Origin: Plesiocystis pacifica SIR-1
GTDB taxonomy: Bacteria > Myxococcota_A > Polyangia > Nannocystales > Nannocystaceae
DNA length: 64,000 nt
Assembly (NCBI RefSeq): GCF_000170895.1
Contig: NZ_ABCS01000029.1
Coordinates: 1-64,000 of the forward strand
Direction: 5' to 3'
Positions 10,116-17,717 of the stretch are shown here, one piece after another; the stretch's first letter is position 1, and each line of letters begins with the position of its first letter. Made by a program: the position numbers and the translations under genes. The notes under the pieces are model-generated. The model saw only the letters and a program-made list of their open reading frames with translations. It was not told the DNA's origin and ran no database searches.

Positions 10116-10466
10116 ATGTCCGAGCGCCTCGAAGTCCTGTTCGTATGCAGCCGCAACCAGTGGCGCAGCCCCACGGCCGAGAAGGTCTTCGCCCGCCACC
10201 CCGGCATCGTCTCGCGCTCGGCCGGGACCTCGGCCAAGGCCCGCCGGACCCTCGGCGCCCGCGACCTCGAGCGCGCCGACGTGGTCTTCGTCATGGAAGA
10301 CAAGCACGCCCAGCGCATCCGCTCGGGCTTTCCGCGGCTGTGCGCCTACCTGCCGGTCTACGTCCTCGACATCCCCGACGAGTACCGCTTCATGGACCCG
10401 GCCCTGGTCGAGATCCTCGAGCGCGCCGTCCCGCCCCTGCTCGAAGCCCACCTGATCGACGATTGA
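10116..10466 (+). CDS. small low-molecular-weight phosphotyrosine-phosphatase-like protein
   Basis: 116 residues. The P-loop C-x5-R signature (CSRNQWRSPTAE, Cys11 and Arg17) follows a short beta strand (LEVLFV), as in low-molecular-weight protein tyrosine phosphatases and arsenate reductases. The protein is about 40 residues shorter than the classic family and belongs with the short bacterial proteins annotated as phosphotyrosine protein phosphatases. The usual C-terminal DP motif may be the D-x(n)-DP segment near residues 90-95 (MDPALVE). It starts 19 bp after selD and is likely co-transcribed. Substrate unknown. Confidence 0.8.
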   Translation: MSERLEVLFVCSRNQWRSPTAEKVFARHPGIVSRSAGTSAKARRTLGARDLERADVVFVMEDKHAQRIRSGFPRLCAYLPVYVLDIPDEYRFMDPALVEILERAVPPLLEAHLIDD

Positions 10467-10468
10467 GA

Positions 10469-10501
10469 GGGCCCGAGGATGGGTCTTCCGTCGGGCCTGG
10501 C
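10469..10501 (+). terminator. GC-rich hairpin after phosphatase gene
   Basis: GGCCCGA pairs with TCGGGCC over an 18-nt loop right after the stop codon; no clear T-tract. Possible end of the selD-phosphatase transcript. Confidence 0.3.
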
Positions 10502-10567
10502 CTCGACCCTGGCGCCGGGCGTCGGAAAAGCTCGACCTCTCGCCCCGCTCGTGGCTAGATCGCGGCC

Positions 10568-11950
10568 ATGGCCAAGGTCCGTCGCCTCGAATACAAGGAC
10601 GCCAAGTCCCACAAGTTCTGGGAGCTCTCCGTGGAGGGCACCAGCTTCACCGTCCGCTACGGCAAGGTCGGGACCGACGGTCAGATGAAGACCACCGGCT
10701 GCGCCTCCGAGGCCGCGGCCGAGGCCGCGGGGACCAAGAAGCTCAACAGCAAGGTCAAAAAGGGCTACGTCGAGGTCGAGGTCGGCAAGGCCGACGCGAC
10801 CGCTGAAGAGGGACGCAACCCGGCCCTCGAGGCCGCGATCTTCGACGACCCGGGCAACGAGGAGGCCTGGCAGGTCTACGCCGACTGGCTGCAGCAAGAG
10901 GGCGACCCCCACGGCGAGTTGATCTCCCTGGAGCAGCAAAGCCGGAGCGCCAAGGGCAAGGACAAGGCCGCCCTCGACGCGCGCATCGCCGAGATCACCG
11001 AGGCTCACCAAAAAGAGTGGCTCGGCGGCGCGGCCAAGATCCTCAAACACAAGAAGATCGGCGACACCGCCAGCCTCGAGTGGCAGTACGGCTACGTCAT
11101 CGGGGCCTCGGTCGGCTGCGGCAGCGACCACGAATACGCCGGGCCGACCCCCGACAAGATCCTGCGCGCGCTGGTCAAGGCGCCGGCGACCCGCTTCCTG
11201 CGCAACCTGAGCATCGGCACGACCTACGACAACCAGGACTGGTTCGGGCGCATGGACAAGAACGTCCAGGCGATCTGCCGCTCGGGCAAGCTCGAGGCCC
11301 TGACCCGGCTCCACGTCGGGGACGGCTCGGGCTACTGGGACATCTCCTCGACCATCGTCGGCAAGATCAGCGACGTGCTGCCCATCGCCCCGCGCCTGAG
11401 CAGCCTCTACGTCCGCGGCAACGACATCCAGTTCACCCAGCTGGTCCACGAGGCCCTCGAGACCCTGACCGTGGAGACCGGCGGCCTGTCGTGGTCGAGC
11501 GCCCGGGCCATCGCCAAGGCCGAGCTGCCCAACATCACCAGCATGACGGTCTACTTCGGCGCCGACAACTACGGCGGCAACGCGAGCGTCTCCGACCTCA
11601 CCGCGCTGTGGAAGAACACCAAGCTGCCCAAGCTGCGCCACCTGGGCCTGTGCAACTCCGAGTTCCAGGGCGACATCGCCAAGGCCATCGCCGGCAGCAA
11701 GATCATCAAGCAGCTGACCAGCCTCGACCTGTCCATGGGCACCATGGTCGACGCCCAGAGCGAGGTGTTCACCAAGAAGGCCAAGGCCTTCGCCCACCTC
11801 GAGCGCCTCGACATCTCGGACAACTTCCTGTCCGACGAGCGCTGCGAGGCCATCGCCAAGGCCCTGCCCAAGGTCCACGTGGTCCGCGGGCAGCGCGAGG
11901 CCGACGAGTACGACGGCGAGATTTACACCTACGTCAGCGTGGGCGAGTAG
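10568..11950 (+). CDS. WGR domain - TIGR02996 - leucine-rich repeat protein
   Basis: 460 residues. An N-terminal WGR domain (about 1-75: YKDAKSHKFWELSVEG...VRYGKVGT, ending KKGYVEVEV) has the conserved GKVGT turn. TIGR02996 (NPALEAAIFDDPGNEEAW...YADWLQQEGDPHGEL, about 83-122) and irregular leucine-rich repeats follow. WGR domains in other proteins bind nucleic acids or partner proteins. It is the paralogue of the gene at 4404-5873. TAGAT lies 7 nt before the ATG. The 3' end overlaps the convergent RNA ligase B gene by 22 bp. Molecular role unknown; a scaffold or sensor is inference. Confidence 0.87.
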   Translation: MAKVRRLEYKDAKSHKFWELSVEGTSFTVRYGKVGTDGQMKTTGCASEAAAEAAGTKKLNSKVKKGYVEVEVGKADATAEEGRNPALEAAIFDDPGNEEAWQVYADWLQQEGDPHGELISLEQQSRSAKGKDKAALDARIAEITEAHQKEWLGGAAKILKHKKIGDTASLEWQYGYVIGASVGCGSDHEYAGPTPDKILRALVKAPATRFLRNLSIGTTYDNQDWFGRMDKNVQAICRSGKLEALTRLHVGDGSGYWDISSTIVGKISDVLPIAPRLSSLYVRGNDIQFTQLVHEALETLTVETGGLSWSSARAIAKAELPNITSMTVYFGADNYGGNASVSDLTALWKNTKLPKLRHLGLCNSEFQGDIAKAIAGSKIIKQLTSLDLSMGTMVDAQSEVFTKKAKAFAHLERLDISDNFLSDERCEAIAKALPKVHVVRGQREADEYDGEIYTYVSVGE

Positions 11951-12648
11951 CCCGGGTCGTCCGCCAGCGCGTTGCGCCTCGGCGCCTGGTCGCGCCAGTG
12001 CTCGCCCGCGGCGGCGATGCGCGCGAGGAACTCGGGGCGCACCCACTTGAAGCGACGCAGGACCGCGCCCTCGTCCTCTCGCTTGATGTAGAGGCCCTCC
12101 ATGCGCTCCCCGCTGGACGCGAAGGCCGAGGGCCCGACCAGGGCGTGGAGCTCGTCCATGGTCGCAACGCAGCCGGCGTAGAGCACGGGGACGGAGGTCG
12201 AAAAGGCCGGCGGGAGCGCGGAGACGAGCTCGCGCCGCCGCTCCGTCGACAAGTAGCCCTTCGCCTCCCGGTCGTAGACGTCGTCCTCGAGGAAGTACGC
12301 CGGCAGAGCGTCGTAGGCGATGGTGTGGGTGAACTCGGCCCACTCGCCGTAGAGCACGTAGCGGGTCCCGAGGACCTCCCAGAGCCCGTCCATCTGTTCG
12401 TGGGCCAGGCGATCGAGCAGGCGAAAGTCGTGGCGCACCGGAGGCGACTCGAGGATCGTGTTGCGCGTGAACACGCGCAGCTCGGCCTGGTCGTCGAACA
12501 ACAGGCCGCAGTGGCTGCCGTCGATCTTCTCCTCGACGACGAAGTCCTGGCCGGCCACCTCCTCGAAGGCGCAGCTGTGCCGCGAAGCACGGCCGCCCGA
12601 ATCCCCGAGGTGAAGGGTCCGCGGATAGACAGGCAAGAGCGGCGTCAT
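11929..12648 (-). CDS. RNA ligase family protein (ligase B of RNA-repair operon)
   Basis: 239 residues. Nucleotidyltransferase motif I EEKIDGSH (Lys41 as predicted AMP-accepting lysine) is followed by LYGEW (motif III type), EGLYIKRE (motif IV) and RFKWV (motif V), the ordered motif set of Rnl2-type ATP-dependent RNA ligases. It consists only of the catalytic domain. The ATG overlaps the stop of the HD-kinase gene as ATGA, so translation is coupled. The predicted reaction seals 3'-OH and 5'-phosphate RNA ends produced by the neighbour. The last 22 bp run into the convergent WGR gene. The substrate (RNA versus DNA) is inferred from the motifs and operon. Confidence 0.85.
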   Translation of the reverse strand: MTPLLPVYPRTLHLGDSGGRASRHSCAFEEVAGQDFVVEEKIDGSHCGLLFDDQAELRVFTRNTILESPPVRHDFRLLDRLAHEQMDGLWEVLGTRYVLYGEWAEFTHTIAYDALPAYFLEDDVYDREAKGYLSTERRRELVSALPPAFSTSVPVLYAGCVATMDELHALVGPSAFASSGERMEGLYIKREDEGAVLRRFKWVRPEFLARIAAAGEHWRDQAPRRNALADDPGYSPTLT

Positions 12649-13976
12649 GGAGTCCACGCCATCTCCTCTCGAAGGGTCTGCGGCGTCGCCTCCAGCCCGT
12701 AGGGCAAGGCCTCGTCGAGGCCGCCGTAGTAGGCCAGGATCTCCCCGTTCGGGCCGACGACGAGCCAGCGGTGGGCCTCGGGAAGCTCGGGCCACTGCAT
12801 GCCCTCGAGCTGGCGACGCAGGACATTGGCCGGGACGGCGTGCTCCCGGCTGCGGTTGCGCGACGCGTACTCGGCCTCCGAGCGCGGGAACAGGACCATG
12901 GTCACCAGCGCCCCGTAGTCGCGGGCGAGGTTGGTGACCGCGTCGCGGAAGTCCCGGCGCAGGTTGGTCGCGTCCCAGACCAGCTTGGCCTTGGCCCGGA
13001 GCCCGACCTTGAGCCGGTCCTTGGCGATCTGCCGGACCTTGCCGTTTTGCGACTGGTCCGCGCGGCTGCCGAGCTCGGCGCGGATCGCATCGAGGCTCAC
13101 GAGGGCGTGGTCGCCCAGGTGCCGCTCGATCCACGTCGACTTGCCCGAGCCGCTCGGGCCCACGGGCACCACGAGCTCGGGGAAGCCCTCGCCGCGGTAG
13201 CGATAGCTGCGGGCCAAGCCCGCTTGGGGATGATGGACGCGCCCCGACTCGAGATCGCGGAGGTAGGACCCGTAGCTGACGTCCCGGGTCTGCGCCGAGC
13301 ACTCGCGCAGCTCGGTGGCAAACAGCTCGCGCCAGCTCGGCGCGTCGTCGCCAAAGCGCCGCCAGGCCCGGTACTCCCGGGCGAACAGGCCAAACATCTC
13401 GATGTGCTCGACCTGTCGCTCCTGGTCGGCGCAGGTCCGCCCGAGCATGTCGGCGAGCTCGAGCCAGTACAGCAGCTCCGGATCGGCCGAGCGAGCCAGG
13501 CGCTGATAGGAGCCGCGGTCGCGGTTCTTGACGACGAGGAACTTCGGCGTGACGTGGTAGCCGACGAGGTCGAGCACGGGCTCGACGATCGACCACGGCA
13601 AGTCCAGGCCCATCAGGCGCGGGACGAGGTAGGAGCGACCGATCATCTCGTGGCGCGGCGCCGCGACGCGCTCGACCCCCTGGATGTCCATGCGCCGGGT
13701 CGTGAACGGCTTGGCGACGTCGTGCAGCGCAGCGCCGAGGATCAGCGCGCTCCGCCGCGCACCGGTGATGTGCGCCGCCCGGTTCTCGAGCAGCTCGTAG
13801 AGCGCGTCGAGGACCATGCCGGTGTGGATGAACACGTCGCCCTCGGCGTGCCAGCCCGGGTCTTGGGGCGTGTCCGCGAAGTCCTTCAGCGCCGGGATCG
13901 CCGGGCCGAGCGCGTCCACGAACTCGCCGATCGACGGCGTCGCGCCGGCCTCGATCGCGCTCAGCAGGGCGTTCAT
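12645..13976 (-). CDS. HD phosphohydrolase - polynucleotide 5'-kinase fusion (HD-Pnk type end-healing enzyme)
   Basis: 443 residues. The N-terminal half (about 1-250) is an HD-superfamily domain with the metal-binding pair in AALHDVAKP (His85-Asp86) and further His at 51 and 109. The C-terminal half is a P-loop kinase: GPSGSGKST (273-281), SLDAIRAELG with Asp296, and VWDATNLR. This order matches the HD-Pnk family of bacterial RNA/DNA end-healing enzymes, in which HD removes 2',3'-cyclic or 3' phosphates and the kinase phosphorylates 5'-OH ends. ATGA overlaps join it to RNA ligase genes on both sides (stop of ligase A at 13973, start of ligase B at 12648). Together they could heal and seal nuclease-broken RNA. 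Confidence 0.88.
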   Translation of the reverse strand: MNALLSAIEAGATPSIGEFVDALGPAIPALKDFADTPQDPGWHAEGDVFIHTGMVLDALYELLENRAAHITGARRSALILGAALHDVAKPFTTRRMDIQGVERVAAPRHEMIGRSYLVPRLMGLDLPWSIVEPVLDLVGYHVTPKFLVVKNRDRGSYQRLARSADPELLYWLELADMLGRTCADQERQVEHIEMFGLFAREYRAWRRFGDDAPSWRELFATELRECSAQTRDVSYGSYLRDLESGRVHHPQAGLARSYRYRGEGFPELVVPVGPSGSGKSTWIERHLGDHALVSLDAIRAELGSRADQSQNGKVRQIAKDRLKVGLRAKAKLVWDATNLRRDFRDAVTNLARDYGALVTMVLFPRSEAEYASRNRSREHAVPANVLRRQLEGMQWPELPEAHRWLVVGPNGEILAYYGGLDEALPYGLEATPQTLREEMAWTP

Positions 13977-14614
13977 GACCCGCCCGCCAGTCCGTTGGCG
14001 ACGACCTCCGCGTGCATCCAGTGCTGGTCGGTCTGGACGTGGCCGGGGCGCACCCACTTGGCCACGCTGACGCCGAAGTCCGCGCGCAAAAAGCTCGACG
14101 CGAGGCGCACGACGTAACCCTCGGCGCGCTCGAGGTCTTGCTCGAACCCGTCGAACCACGCGGGATCGAAGACCCCGTCGTAGAGCACCGGGACGAGCTC
14201 GAGCCCGAGCAGCGCGGCCCACTCGACGGTGCTGTCCCAGTCCAGGCAGCGGTCGCGCTCGTCCCAGATCGAGAACATCATGAAGTAGCTCGGCAGCCCG
14301 GCGTACGCGATCGAGTGCCGGGCGTAGAGGTTCTCCCCGCACACCCGCCAGGCCTCGGGGATGTGGTGGGCGACGCCGCCGTGCAGGGCCTTGACCCAAT
14401 CGCGCGACGGGTGGTGGCGGCTGTCGAGGGATCGCGCGTGGATGTGATCGCGGTACAGCGTGGTGTTCTCGCCGTCCATCTTCTCGGTGACGATCACCCG
14501 CTGCTCGGCGAAGGCGTCGAGGCTGCTGGCGATCAGGTCGTCGCGCGACGCCCCGGGCGACCAGGGCAGGTGACGGGTGCGCGGGTACTTTTTGTGATGG
14601 GCTTTTGCGGCCAT
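13973..14614 (-). CDS. RNA ligase family protein (ligase A, first gene of RNA-repair operon)
   Basis: 213 residues. Motif I VTEKMDGENT (Lys45 as predicted nucleotidyl acceptor), the CGENLYARHS segment (motif III type), EGYVVRL (motif IV) and VAKWV (motif V) define an Rnl-type RNA ligase catalytic core. ATG 14614 is chosen because GGAGAGAG precedes it at good spacing; in-frame starts further upstream lack support. The stop overlaps the HD-Pnk ATG by 4 bp. It differs clearly from ligase B, so the operon encodes two diverged ligases, perhaps for different RNA ends or structures (inference). Confidence 0.86.
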   Translation of the reverse strand: MAAKAHHKKYPRTRHLPWSPGASRDDLIASSLDAFAEQRVIVTEKMDGENTTLYRDHIHARSLDSRHHPSRDWVKALHGGVAHHIPEAWRVCGENLYARHSIAYAGLPSYFMMFSIWDERDRCLDWDSTVEWAALLGLELVPVLYDGVFDPAWFDGFEQDLERAEGYVVRLASSFLRADFGVSVAKWVRPGHVQTDQHWMHAEVVANGLAGGS

Positions 14615-14852
14615 CGTGACTCTCTCCAATGATTGACGATCCGCGGCCCGTAGACGGCGCCAATGCGGCCGTCCGGGCTCGGATTCGAGCTCCTGACAAA
14701 GGTTCTCCACGATCCTCACCGTTCGCTACGCGGCGCGGATGCGGGGACTATGGGAGCGGGAGAGCTACAACGTGCGCTGCCTTCTCGCCGGATGGTCGGC
14801 GACGCGAACCCTAGCATCGATCACGGGTCGGGCAACGGCCCCTACGAATGAA

Positions 14853-14869
14853 GCGCCCCATGAGGGCGC
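14853..14869 (-). terminator. hairpin between the amidase and RNA-repair genes
   Basis: GCGCCC pairs with GGGCGC over a five-base loop, 30 bp after the amidase stop on the minus strand, followed by TTCATTCG. Apart from this hairpin, 14615-14898 shows only the repair operon's ribosome-binding site. Confidence 0.35.
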
Positions 14870-14898
14870 CTCGTTGTGTCAGCCAAGCAGCGGAGGCT

Positions 14899-15702
14899 TC
14901 AAGCGCGGCGGACGATGTCGCCGTAGTAGCTCGCGGTCGCCTGAGCGATGGCCTCGACGAGCTTGGCCTGGCCGGACGCGCTGCGCAGCATCGGGCCCTC
15001 GCCGGGGTGGTCGAGGAAGCCGACCTCGTGGAGCACGGCGGGCATGCGCGCGCCCAGGAGCACGTCGAAGGGGCCCTGCCGCACGCCGCGGTCGGGGCGG
15101 TCGGGGAACAGCTTGCGCTGCTGGGCCTGGATGGCGCGGGCGAAGTGGGCCGCGCGGCTGCGGTCGGCCGTCATGCTCAGCTCGCGCAGCATGGTCGACA
15201 CGTCGCCCTCGCTCGAGGTGTTGGCGGGGCGGGCGAAGCCCTCGTCGTTCTCGCGCTGGGCCGTCAGCGCGGTCTCCTCGTTGGAGGCCTCGAGGTCGAG
15301 GATGAAGGTCTCGTAGCCGGTCTGATTGCTCAGCGGCGAGGCGTTGCAGTGCAGGCTCAGGAACAGGTCGGCCTCGGCCGCGTTGGCGAAGGCGACGCGC
15401 TGGGACAGGTGCAGGGTCTCGTCGGCCTCCCGGGTCAGGAGGATCTCGGCCCGGGGCAGGAGCTCGTGGACGCGGGAGGCCAGCTGCTGGGCCATCGCCA
15501 GGGTCAGCTCCTTCTCGACCACGCCGTGGTCGTGGCCGTGGCAGCCCTCGTTCTCGCCGCCGTGGCCCGGGTCGATGACCAGGCGAAAGCGCTTGTCGAG
15601 GATGGGCTTGGGCGCGGCCAGCACGCGGGACGGCGCGAGCAGCGCGGACGAGGCGGCGGTCGAAGCAGCGGCGAGGCCCATCAGGAAGCTCCGGCGGTTC
15701 AT
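14899..15702 (-). CDS. N-acetylmuramoyl-L-alanine amidase (Amidase_3), Tat-exported
   Basis: 267 residues. It begins with a twin-arginine signal (MNRRSFLMGLAAAS) and an Ala-rich core ending near VLAA. The zinc-amidase_3 fold is visible: DPGHGG (first His ligand), EKELTL (Glu ligand), SLHCNA (second His) and PAVLHEVGFLDH with the catalytic Glu near the C-terminus. The family cleaves the amide bond between MurNAc and the stem peptide in the periplasm (AmiC/CwlD type). No SH3 or AMIN domain is attached, so it is the minimal form. It is the only gene on its strand between two oppositely oriented neighbours. Confidence 0.9.
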   Translation of the reverse strand: MNRRSFLMGLAAASTAASSALLAPSRVLAAPKPILDKRFRLVIDPGHGGENEGCHGHDHGVVEKELTLAMAQQLASRVHELLPRAEILLTREADETLHLSQRVAFANAAEADLFLSLHCNASPLSNQTGYETFILDLEASNEETALTAQRENDEGFARPANTSSEGDVSTMLRELSMTADRSRAAHFARAIQAQQRKLFPDRPDRGVRQGPFDVLLGARMPAVLHEVGFLDHPGEGPMLRSASGQAKLVEAIAQATASYYGDIVRRA

Positions 15703-15853
15703 ATCCTACATGTAGTCACATGTCGGTCCGGGTCCAAAAAAGTCGGCTGGGCGGGCGCTGAGCATCCGGCCAGGCTGGCCCGCTCCCGGCCCAACCGCGA
15801 TGGGCGGGTGCCTTGAAAGCTCGCGCAACGTGGATTCTCGCCGGGTGCGGGCC

Positions 15854-15859
15854 TACACT
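15854..15859 (+). promoter_or_regulatory. possible -10 box (TACACT) of the membrane-protein gene
   Basis: TACACT lies 37 nt upstream of the GTG at 15897; no ribosome-binding site is obvious. Confidence 0.25.
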
Positions 15860-15896
15860 CGTCATCCGCGCCGGAGACCCCAGCGCACGAAACCAG

Positions 15897-17690
15897 GTGA
15901 AGGGCGAGCCCGGAAACGAGCAAGGCCCCCGCGAGGCGGGGGAAGACGAGCGGGGACCCTGGGGCCTCGCCGCCGTCGCCCTCGTGGCAGGGCTGCTGCA
16001 GGTGCTGGCGAGCGTCGCCCTGGGCATGGCCCGGGCCGACGACTTCGAGGCCGCCTCGAGCGAGTCGAGCGCCATCTACCTGCTGGCGGCCGCGCTGGTC
16101 ACCGCGGGGGTGTTCGCGATCTACCTGGTCCGCGAGCGCCCTGCGATCGCGTTGACGCTGGGGACAGTCTGGCCGCTGGGGATGTTCTTCGGGCTGCGCA
16201 AGCACGCGACGGTGCTCGGCCTGGCCTTCCACGGCGAGTTCATCCTCCACCACCTCGCGGCCATCCTGGCCTTCGCGCTGGCGGTGATGGTGCCGCTGCG
16301 TTGGGCTCGGGACGAGCAGCTCGGGCCGGCGTGGCAGCGCATGGGGCCGGCGGCCTTGGCCGTACCTGGAGCGGCCTTGCTCTTGGTCGGCCACCTGTCG
16401 ACGCTGCTGCAGCCGCCGCCTCCGGGGAGCGAGGCCGGGCTGGCGCAAGCGCTGAGCCTGGGCGGACAACCGTGGATCACGGAGCTCGGAGCGGGGCTGT
16501 TGATCGCCGCGTGGCCCCTGGCTGTGGGGCTGTTCTGGACCCGGCTGGGGCCGGCGGAGCGGCGGCCGATCGCGCTGATTCTGCTCGCCCCCATGGTGGT
16601 GCGGCTGGCGACCGCTGGCGTGCACGGGCTGTCGGGCGCGCTGGTGGCTCCCGCGGCGGTGCCCTGGCTGGGGGCGACGATGGTCGTCGCCTCGGTGTTG
16701 ACCCTGGGGCTGCTGCGCCCGCGGCTGGACCGCTGGGTGACCGCGGTGGTCGGCATCATCTGCCTGTTCGGCAGCATGCTGTTCTACTACTTCTACGAGC
16801 ACGGCTTTGGCGAGCTCGAGGACGGGCTCGGGGGGCTGTTGCAGTCGCTGTTTGGCTTCCAGGTGCCCTACCCGCCCTACACCGACGACCTGCGGTCCGC
16901 GGCCTTGATGCTGGGGCTGTTCTTCATGTTCGTGACGGTCTACACGGCGCTGGTCTCGACGGAGGATCGCAGCCGGGGGCTGAGCTTGGGGTTGATGTTG
17001 ATCGCCGGGCTGGGGCTGTCGAGCCCGCACCTGGCGTTGATGGTTGGCGCGGGGGCCTTGCTGTTCATCGAGACGCTGCTGCCGGGCGCGCCCCACCGGG
17101 AGCTGGGGGCCTGGAATGGTTGGGGCGGGAGCCCGAAGGTCCCGGAGTGGGTGAAGCTCGAGGAGATCGATGATGAGGAGGATCGGGAGGCCGAGGGGGC
17201 TGGCTTTGCGCCCAACGAGGCGGACCTGCGCGGGACGCTGGAGGGGTTGAGCGAGCGCCTGGCTGCGGCGGCTCCGATCGCGGCCGAGGACGACGCCGGG
17301 AGCACGATCTTGGTCCGTGATCATCTCGGCGATACGCCCTTCGAGCTGCGCGCGCGGGTGCCTCGGCGGAGCCCGGCGGATGTGCGGGTGGAGCTGACCG
17401 TTGGGCTTCCGGGTCGCAGCGAAGCGGCCTTCGAGCTCGTTCCGGACACCAGCGAGCGCGGGCCTCGGCCGGCGCACTTGCTCGCGCGGAGCCACCGGGT
17501 GATCGGGGATCCTCGGCAATTGGAGGCCTTCGGCGACGAGGCCCTCGACGCGCTCACGCCCTTTCCGACGGCGTACCTGCGGGCGTGGGAGGCCGGGGCG
17601 CAGGTGGAGCTCGGGGCGGAGCTGTCGCGGCTGCGGGTGGATAGCCTCGAGGCGCTGGTGCGCTGCCTGGCTCGGGCGCTGCGGGACTGA
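15897..17690 (+). CDS. polytopic inner-membrane protein of unknown function
   Basis: About 597 residues if started at GTG 15897; a TTG at 15813 would add 28. After a short charged N-terminus there are roughly ten to twelve hydrophobic helices up to residue about 400 (for example LAAVALVAGLLQVLASVALG and AALMLGLFFMFVTVYTALV). An acidic cytoplasmic tail of about 180 residues follows, with no recognisable motif. It ends 27 bp from the convergent hybrid kinase gene. I do not recognise the family; start position uncertain. Confidence 0.72.
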   Translation: MKGEPGNEQGPREAGEDERGPWGLAAVALVAGLLQVLASVALGMARADDFEAASSESSAIYLLAAALVTAGVFAIYLVRERPAIALTLGTVWPLGMFFGLRKHATVLGLAFHGEFILHHLAAILAFALAVMVPLRWARDEQLGPAWQRMGPAALAVPGAALLLVGHLSTLLQPPPPGSEAGLAQALSLGGQPWITELGAGLLIAAWPLAVGLFWTRLGPAERRPIALILLAPMVVRLATAGVHGLSGALVAPAAVPWLGATMVVASVLTLGLLRPRLDRWVTAVVGIICLFGSMLFYYFYEHGFGELEDGLGGLLQSLFGFQVPYPPYTDDLRSAALMLGLFFMFVTVYTALVSTEDRSRGLSLGLMLIAGLGLSSPHLALMVGAGALLFIETLLPGAPHRELGAWNGWGGSPKVPEWVKLEEIDDEEDREAEGAGFAPNEADLRGTLEGLSERLAAAAPIAAEDDAGSTILVRDHLGDTPFELRARVPRRSPADVRVELTVGLPGRSEAAFELVPDTSERGPRPAHLLARSHRVIGDPRQLEAFGDEALDALTPFPTAYLRAWEAGAQVELGAELSRLRVDSLEALVRCLARALRD

Positions 17691-17717
17691 GACGCGCTCG
17701 GCGAGAGCCGCTGACGG

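Noticed and set aside
14680..14880. Possible tRNA in the gap before the RNA-repair operon (stretch CGGATTCGAGC)
   Set aside because: No matching acceptor or anticodon arms could be drawn and no CCA-adjacent structure was found.
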